DNA of 64,000 nucleotides from Bacteroidota bacterium (GCA_016715945.1 JADJXJ010000003.1:434001-498000); one strand, 5' to 3'. Positions 1-9,066 are shown, numbered from the stretch's first letter. Notes: a model not told the origin generated them from the sequence alone. Program-made: numbers and translations.

Positions 1-714
1 CTGCGCAAATATGAGCGTCGGGCGTTTGATATTTTCGACCTGAAAACCATCATCAGTGCAACCGACCGCGATTTAATTCCTCATCCCTCAAACCACGAAA
101 TCGTGGTGATACCCAATGGGGTGGATCAGCAATTTTTTGCTCCGGACGATCAGCCTAGGACGTTCGACCTGGTGTTTACCGGCAACATGGCCTATCCCCC
201 AAATGTGAACGCAGCCGAGTTTCTGGTGCATGAGATCATGCCGCTGGTTTGGGCCAGACGTCCGCAAACCAACGTGCTGATTGCCGGGGCCACACCCGAC
301 CGCAGGGTTAAAGCCCTGCAAAGCAATCTGGTGCATGTGAGCGGCTGGCTCGACGACATTCGCGATGCGTATCGCGCTGCCAGAGTTTTCATTGCACCTA
401 TGCGCATTGGCACCGGATTGCAAAACAAGCTGCTCGAAGCCATGTCGATGGGATTGCCCTGCATCACCACACCCCTGGCGCACCAGGCCCTGGGCGGACA
501 AGCCGGCATAGCTATTATGGTGGCCCAACAAGCTGATGAACTGGCCAATGCCGTCCTCGAACTCCTCCAAAACCCGGAAAAAGCGGCTGCCATGTCCAGT
601 GCAGGACAGGATTTCGTAAAGCGCAACTACCACTGGGAGAGTGCAACCCGCCGGCTCGCGGAGGCCCTGAGCGCCATCGCGGCCGGGAAGACCTCTGATG
701 AAACCAGCAGGTAG
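1..714 (+). CDS. Glycosyltransferase family 4-like (C-terminal part, cut by window start)
   Basis: The reading frame is open from base 1, so the gene begins upstream of the window; 237 codons plus stop are visible. The visible part is the C-terminal Rossmann half of a GT-B glycosyltransferase. IPNGVD is followed by a strand reading LVFTGNMAYPPN, then NVLIAGA, a FIAPMRIGTGLQNKLLEAM segment and GLPCITT, which is the nucleotide-sugar binding region with the family's E-x7-E-like stretch. Such enzymes transfer a sugar from a nucleotide donor to a lipid or glycan acceptor at the cytoplasmic face of the inner membrane, usually for surface polysaccharide. The GNMAYPPNVNAA region resembles sugar transferases of exopolysaccharide loci. 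Acceptor and sugar cannot be told. ettA follows after 58 bases on the same strand. Confidence 0.85.
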   Translation: MRKYERRAFDIFDLKTIISATDRDLIPHPSNHEIVVIPNGVDQQFFAPDDQPRTFDLVFTGNMAYPPNVNAAEFLVHEIMPLVWARRPQTNVLIAGATPDRRVKALQSNLVHVSGWLDDIRDAYRAARVFIAPMRIGTGLQNKLLEAMSMGLPCITTPLAHQALGGQAGIAIMVAQQADELANAVLELLQNPEKAAAMSSAGQDFVKRNYHWESATRRLAEALSAIAAGKTSDETSR

Positions 715-772
715 TGTTGTAATTTTGCCATCGGAATATTTGTGTATGTATCTGTAAAACAAATATAAAGAC

Positions 773-2452
773 GTGACTGACGATAAAAAAATCATTTTCT
801 CCATGGTTGGGGTGGGTAAGATCGTTCCACCCAACAGACAAATCCTGAAGGATATTTACCTGTCCTTTTTCTATGGCGCTAAAATCGGCATCATCGGACT
901 GAACGGCTCAGGCAAGTCGTCGCTGCTGCGCATCATTGCCGGCAAAGACACCGCCTATCAGGGCCAGGTGGTTTTTTCGCCCGGCTATTCTGTGGGTATG
1001 CTCGACCAGGAACCTGAACTCGATCCGAACAAAACGGTGCGTCAGGTGGTGGAAGAAGGAGTGCAGGAAATTGTGGACATCCTGAAGGCTTACGAAGAAA
1101 TCAACAACAAATTTCTTGAGCCGATGGACGATGACGAGATGAATCGCCTGATCGAAGAGCAGGGGAGGCTTACCGAGCTGATTGAGCAAAAGGACGCCTG
1201 GGAGCTCGACCGCAAGCTTGAGATCGCCATGGATGCCTTGCGCTGTCCCGATCCGGATACGCCCGTGAGCGTGCTCTCGGGAGGCGAACGCCGACGTGTA
1301 GCCTTGTGCCGGTTGTTGCTCAGCGAGCCGGACATTCTGCTGCTCGACGAGCCTACCAACCATCTTGATGCTGAGTCGGTTGAATGGCTCGAGCAGCACC
1401 TGCAGCAATATAAGGGTACGGTGATTGCCGTAACGCACGACAGGTATTTTCTCGACCATGTGGCAGGATGGATACTCGAACTCGATCGTGGCGAAGGTAT
1501 CCCATGGAAAGGCAACTACTCCTCGTGGCTCGAACAAAAAGCCCGCCGGCTCGAAATGGAAGAGAAAGCCGAGAGTCGCCGCCGAAAAACCCTCGAACGC
1601 GAACTCGAATGGGTGCGCATGGCCCCGAAAGCCCGTCATGCCAAAGCCAAAGCCCGCCTCAATAATTACGAAAAGCTGCTCAACGAGGATGTAAGACAAA
1701 AAGAAGAACGTCTCGAGATATTTATTCCCAACGGACCAAGGCTTGGCAACAAAGTGATTGAATGTCACAATGTGAGCAAAGCCTTTGGCGACAAACTGCT
1801 CTTCGAAGGACTCAGCTTTTCGCTGCCACCCAATGGCATCGTGGGCATCATCGGCCCAAACGGTGCCGGAAAGACGACCCTTTTCAGGATGATCATGGGC
1901 CTGGAAAAGCCCGACACAGGGTATTTTGAAGTGGGCGAAACCGTCAAAATCGGCTATGTGGATCAGGCACACGAAGCGATTGACCCTGAGAAAACGGTAT
2001 TCGAAATCATCTCGGGCGGACACGACGAAATCCGTCTTGGCAGCCGCACAATCAATGCCAGGGCATATGTGGCCAGGTTTAACTTTACAGGCAACGACCA
2101 GAACAAGAAAGCCGGTGTGCTCTCGGGTGGCGAACGCAACCGCCTGCACCTGGCCCTCACCCTGAGGCAGGAAGCCAATGTGCTGCTGCTCGACGAACCG
2201 AGCAACGACATCGACGTCAACACTTTACGTGCCCTTGAAGAGGGTCTGGAGAACTTTGCGGGCTGTGCCGTTGTCATCTCGCACGACAGGTGGTTTCTCG
2301 ACCGCGTGGCCACCCATATTCTGGCTTTCGAGGGCAACTCGCAGGTGTATTTCTTCGAAGGTTCCTACACCGAATACGAAGAAAACAAACGCAAACGTCT
2401 GGGCGACGCGGCCCCTTCGCGCATACGTTTCAAAAAACTGAAACAAGACTAA
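773..2452 (+). CDS. ettA: Energy-dependent translational throttle protein EttA (ABC-F ATPase)
   Basis: This 559-residue protein aligns end to end with E. coli EttA (about 555 residues), which binds the ribosomal E site and gates the first peptide bond according to ATP/ADP level. It has two ABC domains and no membrane segments. The first has Walker A GLNGSGKSS near residue 42, signature LSGGERRR near 168 and Walker B LLLDEPTNH near 190. A charged P-site tRNA interaction linker lies around 240-320. The second has GPNGAGKTT near 361, LSGGERNR near 450 and LLLDEPSND near 470, with serine where threonine is common. The start is GTG at 773; the next in-frame ATG would remove conserved N-terminal residues. 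A strong hairpin terminator follows at once, so it is probably transcribed alone or with the upstream glycosyltransferase gene. Confidence 0.95.
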   Translation: MTDDKKIIFSMVGVGKIVPPNRQILKDIYLSFFYGAKIGIIGLNGSGKSSLLRIIAGKDTAYQGQVVFSPGYSVGMLDQEPELDPNKTVRQVVEEGVQEIVDILKAYEEINNKFLEPMDDDEMNRLIEEQGRLTELIEQKDAWELDRKLEIAMDALRCPDPDTPVSVLSGGERRRVALCRLLLSEPDILLLDEPTNHLDAESVEWLEQHLQQYKGTVIAVTHDRYFLDHVAGWILELDRGEGIPWKGNYSSWLEQKARRLEMEEKAESRRRKTLERELEWVRMAPKARHAKAKARLNNYEKLLNEDVRQKEERLEIFIPNGPRLGNKVIECHNVSKAFGDKLLFEGLSFSLPPNGIVGIIGPNGAGKTTLFRMIMGLEKPDTGYFEVGETVKIGYVDQAHEAIDPEKTVFEIISGGHDEIRLGSRTINARAYVARFNFTGNDQNKKAGVLSGGERNRLHLALTLRQEANVLLLDEPSNDIDVNTLRALEEGLENFAGCAVVISHDRWFLDRVATHILAFEGNSQVYFFEGSYTEYEENKRKRLGDAAPSRIRFKKLKQD

Positions 2453-2458
2453 CAACAC

Positions 2459-2486
2459 AAAAGGCCGCCTCAAAGCGGCCTTTTGT
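2459..2486. terminator. Bidirectional Rho-independent terminator between ettA and the antiporter gene
   Basis: A 10-bp perfect stem (AAAAGGCCGC / GCGGCCTTTT) closes a 6-base loop. A-run and T-run are symmetric, so it can stop both ettA (+) and the convergent antiporter gene (-). Confidence 0.85.
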
Positions 2487-2536
2487 GATTTGGTAAATTA
2501 GAGCTGATATTCAGCTTGTTAAGGCACATTTATGCC

Positions 2537-3841
2537 CTACACAAACAATAATTGCGTGAGAATGTAAACCGGCAACAGCACCACCAGCGAAAATTTTACC
2601 ATATATCCGAAGAAGCTCGGCATCTCGATTTTGTTTTCCTCAGCAATGGCTTTAACCATGAAATTGGGACCATTGCCAATGTATGTCATTGCACCAAAGA
2701 ACACGGCACCAAGCGAAATGGCTGTGAGCAATGCCTCAGGGATTCCTGCAACAAGTTTCACACCCTCAGCCATAGGCAAGCCAAGTGCCAGCTTGTGAAA
2801 TGCCAGAGCGGTTGGGGCATTGTCGAGAAACGAGCTAAGCGCGCCTGTGGCATAGTAGAAAGCCCCCGGAGTAGAAACCCCCAGGGTTTCGGCGTTGGCA
2901 TTGAGCCACAACAAAGCAGGAATCATGGTGGCAAAGATGCCGAGGAATAAAAATGCAACCTCAATGATGGGTGTCCAGGTAAATTTGTTGTCAATGCGCA
3001 GGCCACGGGGCGTGAAATAGAGCGAGAGGCCAGCCATCAGCAACATGGCTGCTTCGCGCACAAATCCGTAATAATGGTTGTCATGAATGATGTGCAGGTA
3101 ATGCTCGTTCAGAAATGCTACCGAAAGCACAACACCTATCAGAAATATAAAATTGTATGTCCCGGTAAGTGAAAGGGGCTCAATTTGTGATTTGTCTTTT
3201 CTGATGGCTGATTTTGGTTCTTTTTTGTAATAGTATGTGTCTGTTATATAGTAAATTAACAGTAATACACCCACAACAAATGCCCACTCCTTAAAAAGGC
3301 CGAAAAACCATTCAAACGGCGCTCCACGCAGGTAGAGCAAAAACAATGGCGGATCACCAAGCGGGGTGAGCATGCCACCGGCATTGGCTACAATGGCAAT
3401 GAAGAACAAAATGGTGTGGACTTTAAATTTTCTCTCCGAAATGGTTCTGATCACCGGGCGGATCAGCAGCATAGCTGCGCCGGTGGTTCCCATGAAACTG
3501 GCCAGCACACCCCCAATAGCCAGAAACAAGGTGTTGATCCATGGTTTTGCTTCAATGTCGCCTTTGAGCTGAATGCCACCTGTGATGATGAAAAGTGATC
3601 CGAGCAGGATGATGAAAGGGATGTAGTCGAACAACATCTGATGCAACAGCCTGTCGGTGAGATGATTATAGATCAGCCAAATGGCTGTGGGCACGCCCAG
3701 TACAAGCGATACAATCAGTTTGTTCTTGTTTTCTTCCCACCAGTGGTGGAAAAATAAAGGCCCTATCGCAATGAACAGCAGCATGATCAGAAAAGGGACT
3801 GATGCCCAAAGCGGAATGTCAGTTAAGATTTGGTCTGTCAT
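2537..3841 (-). CDS. NhaD/CitMHS-like sodium:proton antiporter family membrane protein
   Basis: The 434-residue protein is strongly hydrophobic, with about eleven to twelve predicted membrane segments, and belongs to the ion transporter superfamily (NhaD / CitMHS_2-like). Two inverted halves each carry a re-entrant signature: FMGTTGAAMLLIRP with NAGGMLTPLGDPPLF in the first, and SSFLDNAPTALAF with MTYIGNGPNFM in the second. The GNGPNFM and LDNAPT motifs are typical of bacteroidete proteins annotated as sodium:proton antiporter. It sits in the inner membrane and probably exchanges Na+ for H+, but a carboxylate substrate cannot be excluded from sequence. The ATG at 3841 fits the first membrane helix. 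A TAATTTAG box (one mismatch to TAnnTTTG) lies about 30 bases upstream. It is convergent with ettA. Confidence 0.82.
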   Translation of the reverse strand: MTDQILTDIPLWASVPFLIMLLFIAIGPLFFHHWWEENKNKLIVSLVLGVPTAIWLIYNHLTDRLLHQMLFDYIPFIILLGSLFIITGGIQLKGDIEAKPWINTLFLAIGGVLASFMGTTGAAMLLIRPVIRTISERKFKVHTILFFIAIVANAGGMLTPLGDPPLFLLYLRGAPFEWFFGLFKEWAFVVGVLLLIYYITDTYYYKKEPKSAIRKDKSQIEPLSLTGTYNFIFLIGVVLSVAFLNEHYLHIIHDNHYYGFVREAAMLLMAGLSLYFTPRGLRIDNKFTWTPIIEVAFLFLGIFATMIPALLWLNANAETLGVSTPGAFYYATGALSSFLDNAPTALAFHKLALGLPMAEGVKLVAGIPEALLTAISLGAVFFGAMTYIGNGPNFMVKAIAEENKIEMPSFFGYMVKFSLVVLLPVYILTQLLFV

Positions 3842-4044
3842 TTAATTCAAGCTTAAAATTTGGAGCGCTAAATTATGGGCTTAATCCTGAATGACAATGA
3901 ATAATGTTGCCGAATGCCGTAATTTAGAAAGAGTTAAAATAAATGCAGTTTTTTTCATATGATTGTTCTGAAGTTCTTATGAAACGCTGCCAAACGATCT
4001 GTAACTGCATATTTCTCCTTTTCTTTGAATCAAAATCCCGGTAT

Positions 4045-4521
4045 ATGATCAAAATTGACAACCAATTGCTCGACAAGCTGTCCGCTGTGGCATCGGCATC
4101 GCCACGCCGGCGCATCAACCACAATTTTCACGATGGCGATCACGATACGCTACAGCGCATGCTCAATGCCATGGAGCCGGGCACCTATATCAGGCCACAT
4201 CTGCACCATCAGCCCGACAAAAGGGAAGTGTTCATCTGTCTGCGAGGTCGTTTCATGGTTGTGGAATATGAGCACGACGGCGCCATTCACGATCATATTG
4301 TGCTCGATGCAGAACTTGGCAACTACGCCTGCGAAATTGCGCCCAATCGCTATCACAGCATGATTGCATTGCTGCCAGGTTCGGTGGCCTACGAAGTTAA
4401 AGATGGACCCTACGACCAAAACACTGACAAAAAATTTGCTCCCTGGGCACCCGAAGAGGGCAGTGAGGCTTGCAGTGCGTTTATTGCGCGCATCCTTGAA
4501 CTAACCGGCGCAAAAGGCTGA
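4045..4521 (+). CDS. WbuC-family cupin fold metalloprotein
   Basis: From the ATG at 4045 this gives 158 residues that match the WbuC family: an N-terminal IDNQLLDKLSAVASASPRRRINHNFH stretch followed by a cupin with HLHHQPDKREVF (metal-ligand histidines and Glu), a beta-rich core and EVKDGPYDQ near the end. The frame stays open to 3943, but the upstream codons encode a Cys- and Phe-rich stretch unlike the family, so I take 4045 as start. WbuC genes are often found in O-antigen loci; their reaction is not established. Here the neighbours are an antiporter and hisS, so context gives no pathway. A TAATTTAG element about 120 bases upstream might be its promoter. Confidence 0.8.
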   Translation: MIKIDNQLLDKLSAVASASPRRRINHNFHDGDHDTLQRMLNAMEPGTYIRPHLHHQPDKREVFICLRGRFMVVEYEHDGAIHDHIVLDAELGNYACEIAPNRYHSMIALLPGSVAYEVKDGPYDQNTDKKFAPWAPEEGSEACSAFIARILELTGAKG

Positions 4522-4561
4522 ACTCCATTTTCTGATCCGGCATCAAACCTGGCAAAATCCC

Positions 4562-4569
4562 TAACTTTG
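4562..4569 (+). promoter_or_regulatory. Candidate hisS -7 element (TAACTTTG)
   Basis: Perfect match to the Bacteroidota -7 consensus TAnnTTTG. It ends 17 bases before the hisS ATG, implying a leader of only about ten bases. No clear TTTG -33 box is present. Confidence 0.5.
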
Positions 4570-4586
4570 CGCCACAAACGCAATCG

Positions 4587-5969
4587 ATGACATCCAAACC
4601 CTCCATACCTAAAGGCACGCGCGATTTTGGCCCGGAGCTCATGGCGCGCCGCAACTACATTTTCGACACCATCAGGCAGGTTTTCAGGCGCTTTGGTTAC
4701 CAGCCAATCGAAACACCTGCCATGGAAAACCTCAGCACCCTGCTCGGAAAGTATGGGGAAGAAGGCGATAAACTGCTTTTCCGCATCCTCAACTCAGGCG
4801 ATTTTCTCCAAGGCGTTGACCTGACAAGAATTCAGGGCAGCGGCCAACTGCTCCCGCTGATTGCTGAAAAAGGTTTGCGCTACGACCTCACGGTGCCTTT
4901 TGCCCGTTTTGTGGTTCAAAACCGCAACGACCTGCCTATGCCTTTCCGCCGCTATCAGATTCAGCCGGTATGGCGTGCCGATCGTCCGCAAAAAGGACGA
5001 TACCGCGAGTTCTATCAATGCGATGCCGATGTGGTTGGCAGCGACTCCCTGCTCAATGAGGCCGAACTGGTACAAATGGTTGATATGGTGTTCAGCCGCC
5101 TGGGAATCAGGGTAGTGGTCATAATCAACAACAGAAAGATACTTGCCGGCATAGCCGCAGCCATCGGGCAACCCGACCGGCTCCTCGATATCACGATGGC
5201 CATCGATAAGCTCGACAAAATAGGCATCGAAAAAGTGAACGAAGAGCTTGCCGAAAGGGGATTGCCCGCCCAGGCTATTGATGCGCTTCAACCGGTGCTA
5301 TTCATGACGGGTGGCACCCGTGAAAAACTCGAAAAACTGCATCAGCTCATCGGCCACACCGCCGAAGGAGCCAAAGGCATTGAAGAGATGTTCACATTAT
5401 TCAGATATCTCGAAATGAGTGATTTGAGTGTAAATATTGAACTCGACCTCACCCTTGCCAGGGGCCTGAATTACTACACGGGAGCCATTTTCGAGGTGAA
5501 GGCGCTCGATGCGGCCATTGGCAGCATATGCGGGGGAGGCCGCTACGACAACCTTACAGGGGTGTTTGGCATGCCAGGCATGTCGGGTGTGGGGATCAGC
5601 TTTGGCGCCGACCGCATTTACGACGTGATGAACGAGCTGGGCCTGTTTCCGCCCTCTTCGGCCGATTCAACCAGCGTGTTGTTTCTCAATTTCGGTGAAG
5701 AAAGCGAGCGCTTCTGCTGGCCTTTCGTGCGGCAGCTAAGGCAGAAAGGCATCAATACTGAACTGTTTCCTTCGGCTGAAAAGCTGAAAAAACAAATGCG
5801 TTATGCCGACCAGAAAAATATAGCCATAGTGGTTATGGCGGGCGAAACTGAGCTTCAGAACCAAAGTTTTACGGTGAAGGATATGCGTTCGGGAGTTCAA
5901 AAATCAGTAGATGCGGCACAACTGCTGCCCGAGATTCAGCAACTGTTGGAAAACACAGACATCAAATAG
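4587..5969 (+). CDS. hisS: Histidyl-tRNA synthetase
   Basis: This class II aminoacyl-tRNA synthetase of 460 residues charges tRNA-His in the cytoplasm. It opens with the typical PKGTRDFGPE. Motif 2 is in FRRYQIQPVWRADRPQKGRYREFYQCDADVVG. The histidine-specific HisA motif is LARGLNYYTGAIFEV, and motif 3 is GVGISFGADRIYDV. The C-terminal anticodon-binding domain follows (VLFLNFGEES... to the end). Length is slightly above bacterial HisRS (about 420-430), as in other Bacteroidota. The ATG at 4587 lies just after a TAACTTTG promoter box. A histidine ammonia-lyase family gene follows after 65 bases on the same strand and could be cotranscribed. Confidence 0.97.
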   Translation: MTSKPSIPKGTRDFGPELMARRNYIFDTIRQVFRRFGYQPIETPAMENLSTLLGKYGEEGDKLLFRILNSGDFLQGVDLTRIQGSGQLLPLIAEKGLRYDLTVPFARFVVQNRNDLPMPFRRYQIQPVWRADRPQKGRYREFYQCDADVVGSDSLLNEAELVQMVDMVFSRLGIRVVVIINNRKILAGIAAAIGQPDRLLDITMAIDKLDKIGIEKVNEELAERGLPAQAIDALQPVLFMTGGTREKLEKLHQLIGHTAEGAKGIEEMFTLFRYLEMSDLSVNIELDLTLARGLNYYTGAIFEVKALDAAIGSICGGGRYDNLTGVFGMPGMSGVGISFGADRIYDVMNELGLFPPSSADSTSVLFLNFGEESERFCWPFVRQLRQKGINTELFPSAEKLKKQMRYADQKNIAIVVMAGETELQNQSFTVKDMRSGVQKSVDAAQLLPEIQQLLENTDIK

Positions 5970-6034
5970 CAGGGAAGCAAAATAATTGACAGGCTTGCCC
6001 AAGCACCTGTCGTTTCAAACCAAAACCAACGCAC

Positions 6035-7552
6035 ATGAGCGTGCATTACATCAGCAGCGAAAAGCTCACTTTTGCCACGATCTTCGACATCTTGCGCAAC
6101 AAACGCAAGCTAGCCCTCTCGTACGATGCCCGCAACCGCATCCAAAACTGCCGTACCTACCTCGACCGCAGGATGGAACAGCAAACCGATCCCATCTATG
6201 GCGTCAACACGGGTTTCGGATCGCTTTGCGACACGAAAATTTCCAGGCACGACCTGGGTACCCTTCAACGCAACCTGGTGATGTCGCACGCCTGCGGCAC
6301 GGGCGAGGAGGTGCCCGCTGACATTGTGCAGCTGATGCTGCTGCTCAAGATTCAGAGCCTGTCCTACGGGCATTCCGGCGTACAGGTGCAAACCGTCGAG
6401 CGGCTCATCGAGCTCTACAACCGCGAGGTGTATCCTGTAGTGTATCAGATGGGATCGCTGGGCGCATCAGGCGACCTCGCCCCGCTTGCACATCTGAGCC
6501 TCCCCTTGTTGGGTCTCGGCGAAGTGCGTGTCAAAGGAGCCGTGCTGTCGTCGGCCGAATTCAACCGCATGATGGCCTGGAAACCCATCAGCCTCCAATC
6601 GAAAGAAGGCCTGGCTTTGCTCAATGGCACACAATTTATGAGTGCTTATGGCGTGATGAGCCTGATCAAACTTTTCAGGCTATCCATTCTGGCCGACCTG
6701 ATTGGCGCCATCTCGCTCGAAGCTTTCGATGGCCGGATCGAACCATTTTACGAGGCAGTGCATCAGATACGACCGCACCGGGGTCAGATTGAAACTGCCC
6801 GCCGCATACGTCAGATCCTTGAGGGCAGCCAGCTGATCAACAGGCCAAAAGCGCATGTGCAGGACCCTTACAGCTTCCGTTGCATTCCGCAGGTGCACGG
6901 GGCCTCAGTCGATGCCATGAATTACGTGGCACAGGTCTTCAGCCAGGAAATCAACTCGGTAACCGACAATCCCACCATTTTCCCTGAGGCCGACCTTGTG
7001 CTCTCGGCCGGTAACTTTCACGGCCAGCCTCTTGCCCTGGCCCTGGATCATCTGGCTGTTGCCGCTGCCGAATGGGGCAACATCTCCGAGCGTCGTACCT
7101 ACCAGTTGCTCAACGGAAAGCGCGGATTGCCACCATTTCTGGTCGCAAACCCCGGGCTAAATTCTGGTTTTATGATACCGCACTACACCGCGGCCAGCAT
7201 CGTCAGCCAGAACAAACAACTCTGCACCCCGGCTTCTGTGGACAGCATTGAATCGTCGCAAGGACAGGAAGACCATGTGAGCATGGGAGCCAACGCAGCT
7301 ACAAAGGCCTGGAAGGTGGTGCAAAACCTCGAACAAATTCTGGCCATCGAGCTGTTTACTGCTGCCCAGGCACTCGAGTTCAGGCGTCCAGCAAAGAGCT
7401 CTCCGACTATTGAACAGTTTATCAGCGCCTACCGCAAGGAAGTCCCTTTTATTCAGGAAGATACACTGATGTATGTGCATATGCACAAATCTGTGGACTT
7501 TCTGCGTAATGTGCCCGTCGAGCTGCCGGATGCCCTGGTAAGCGGTATTTGA
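6035..7552 (+). CDS. hutH: Histidine ammonia-lyase family protein (MIO enzyme)
   Basis: The 505-residue protein belongs to the HAL/PAL/TAL family, which deaminates histidine to urocanate (or Phe/Tyr to cinnamates). The MIO cofactor triad Ala144-Ser145-Gly146 lies in GSLGASGDLAPLAHL. The catalytic Tyr region is YGVNTGFG (Tyr55), and SGNFHGQP, QDPYSFRC and QEDHVSMG are all present. The substrate-selectivity spot reads SHA (His85), as in histidine lyases rather than the HL of tyrosine or FL of phenylalanine enzymes. Length matches HutH (about 510). No hutU, hutI or formiminotransferase is nearby, so the pathway role is open. It ends four bases from the stop of the convergent thioredoxin gene, with no terminator between them. 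Confidence 0.88.
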   Translation: MSVHYISSEKLTFATIFDILRNKRKLALSYDARNRIQNCRTYLDRRMEQQTDPIYGVNTGFGSLCDTKISRHDLGTLQRNLVMSHACGTGEEVPADIVQLMLLLKIQSLSYGHSGVQVQTVERLIELYNREVYPVVYQMGSLGASGDLAPLAHLSLPLLGLGEVRVKGAVLSSAEFNRMMAWKPISLQSKEGLALLNGTQFMSAYGVMSLIKLFRLSILADLIGAISLEAFDGRIEPFYEAVHQIRPHRGQIETARRIRQILEGSQLINRPKAHVQDPYSFRCIPQVHGASVDAMNYVAQVFSQEINSVTDNPTIFPEADLVLSAGNFHGQPLALALDHLAVAAAEWGNISERRTYQLLNGKRGLPPFLVANPGLNSGFMIPHYTAASIVSQNKQLCTPASVDSIESSQGQEDHVSMGANAATKAWKVVQNLEQILAIELFTAAQALEFRRPAKSSPTIEQFISAYRKEVPFIQEDTLMYVHMHKSVDFLRNVPVELPDALVSGI

Positions 7553-7556
7553 TGGC

Positions 7557-7877
7557 TTAGCCAAAAAGCAATTGATAAGGCCGCTCGATCTGTTCCTCGA
7601 GCTGAGCCACCGAAACAAACTTGCTCCAACGGCCAAACTCGGCCCCTTCCAGAAAGAGGATCAATGTGGGAAATCCAAAAACACCCATTGAAGCAGGGAG
7701 TTCCGGATAGGCAAGGGCATCCACAAATTCAAGCGCGATTTTGGGAAAGCGCTCCTCAACCAATGATTTTACTTTAGGTCTGAGGCTCAGGCAGGGAGCG
7801 CACTGATCGTGATAGAAATAGATCAAAAGTGCTTCGTGTCTATGCGGCAGTGCTTTCAATGTTTCAACGGTCATCAT
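7557..7877 (-). CDS. Thioredoxin-family protein
   Basis: This small 106-residue protein has a thioredoxin fold, with active site Cys26-Ala-Pro-Cys29 in YHDQCAPCL and a cis-proline segment FGFPTLILF. It has no signal peptide, so it is probably a cytoplasmic thiol-disulfide oxidoreductase. CAPC differs from the CGPC of housekeeping thioredoxin, and the chain is divergent, so its partner is unknown. Two consecutive ATG codons (7877 and 7874) could both start it. It is convergent with the ammonia-lyase gene, and the membrane-protein gene at 7972 is divergent from it. Confidence 0.85.
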   Translation of the reverse strand: MMTVETLKALPHRHEALLIYFYHDQCAPCLSLRPKVKSLVEERFPKIALEFVDALAYPELPASMGVFGFPTLILFLEGAEFGRWSKFVSVAQLEEQIERPYQLLFG

Positions 7878-7971
7878 GTGGTGTTGTGCTATTCTTTGTG
7901 CAAATTTAGCGCCAAAACCGGCCCGGATTATACCTTATTATTATATTCGCCAGCCATAAACAGTTTATCGT

Positions 7972-8415
7972 TTGGAAACAGGACATCTTCCCGAATTTGA
8001 GCAGAAAATCCGGCGTCCGCACTTGCTCAGCCTTCTTTGTGTGCTTAGTTTTATCGGATCGGCGCTGAGTGCAGTTAGTGGTTTTTTCGTGTATATCAAC
8101 TACCGGCACATCCTGGAGCTGATGCAATCCGATGGCATGTTTCAGCTGGGCGAGCAGCTCCGCATCATCCAATCCATCCCGAGGGAGTTTTTCCTGATAG
8201 CCGCACTTCTCAATGTGGTTTCGTTTGTGGGGGTTCGTTTTATGTGGATGTTGCAAAAAGCCGGTTTTCACCTCTATGCCATCTCTCAATTGCTCATCAT
8301 TATCTTTTCCTCTGTCTATATTTACAAACCTGCCGGTGTCTTTCCGGGTTTCGATCTCATGCTAACCACCCTATTTATATTAATGTATCTCCGTTTTCGC
8401 GATATCATGTCCTGA
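7972..8415 (+). CDS. Unknown four-helix membrane protein
   Basis: The frame encodes about 147 residues from a TTG codon; no ATG occurs until the second helix, so TTG is the best supported start although not certain. Four hydrophobic segments are visible (around 20-43, 71-90, 98-116 and 122-140). I recognise no family motif. It is followed by another small membrane protein after a gap of about 20 bases, suggesting an operon of two unknown inner-membrane proteins. No function is proposed. Confidence 0.6.
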   Translation: METGHLPEFEQKIRRPHLLSLLCVLSFIGSALSAVSGFFVYINYRHILELMQSDGMFQLGEQLRIIQSIPREFFLIAALLNVVSFVGVRFMWMLQKAGFHLYAISQLLIIIFSSVYIYKPAGVFPGFDLMLTTLFILMYLRFRDIMS

Positions 8416-8437
8416 TTTCTTGCCAACTTCACAGCAT

Positions 8438-8866
8438 ATGGGCAAACGGCAGCTCTTTGTTTTTACGCTCACACTGGCCTATTACCTTCTTTCGCTCATT
8501 TTGCTCATGCTTCCGCTGTGGTGGTCGGAGCAACAGGCAAGGATATGGGATCTTTATCCTCATTTCATCTCTCGTGACAGTTTCATGCAACTCCTCTTAC
8601 TTATCGCATTTCTTCATCTTGCCATTCTGGCCGGTTTGATTTTGATCGCATTCAGGAGGCTCAAAGCAGGTTTATGGCTGCTCACCGTTGCCGGAGGCAT
8701 ATGGCTTGCCTTGCAGTTTGCCCGTGCCGAAGGCCAGGCCTTGCTCAGGCCAGTTGCGGAATTGTTGCTGATCGGCACCTGCCTGTTGGTAAACGGAAAA
8801 AGTCAGCTTGCCCCACCTAGGAAGGGGACAAATTTTGAAGATACTGATAATGAGATGTATAATTAA
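8438..8866 (+). CDS. Unknown small membrane protein
   Basis: From the ATG at 8438 this gives 142 residues. A TTG codon at 8420 is an alternative start that adds six residues. Hydrophobic stretches lie around residues 7-28, 48-70, 79-95 and 105-118, so three or four membrane helices are likely, followed by a polar tail rich in Asp, Glu and Asn. I see no recognisable domain. It lies 22 bases after the previous membrane-protein gene and about 200 bases before the first susC, which has its own leader, so it is probably cotranscribed with its upstream neighbour only. Confidence 0.6.
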   Translation: MGKRQLFVFTLTLAYYLLSLILLMLPLWWSEQQARIWDLYPHFISRDSFMQLLLLIAFLHLAILAGLILIAFRRLKAGLWLLTVAGGIWLALQFARAEGQALLRPVAELLLIGTCLLVNGKSQLAPPRKGTNFEDTDNEMYN

Positions 8867-8962
8867 GCTATGCTGTTTTTCGGAACAATTCTCATTCGGT
8901 TAAGATACTGCAGGAATTTATCGAAATCGATAGGAATCTTTAATTTTATTTGCAGAATTGGT

Positions 8963-8970
8963 TAAGTTTG
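8963..8970 (+). promoter_or_regulatory. Candidate -7 element upstream of the first susC (TAAGTTTG)
   Basis: Matches TAnnTTTG about 97 bases before the susC ATG. The -33 region is weak (CTTTAA at about the right distance). A leader of roughly 90 bases would result. Confidence 0.35.
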
Positions 8971-9066
8971 GTTTATTTTCGTCCCGGAAAAGGTTAAAAT
9001 AAATTTATATGTAAAGGATTTTCGATTCATTTTCACTAATCAATTCACTAACCAAAATTCATCAGT

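Noticed and set aside
88..834. Long minus-strand reading frame opposite the glycosyltransferase
   Set aside because: It mirrors the codon pattern of the plus-strand gene, crosses its stop codon, and has no family motif.
908..2149. 413-codon minus-strand frame opposite ettA
   Set aside because: ettA on the plus strand is certain and aligns with the family throughout; the opposite frame has no recognisable protein and no start signals.
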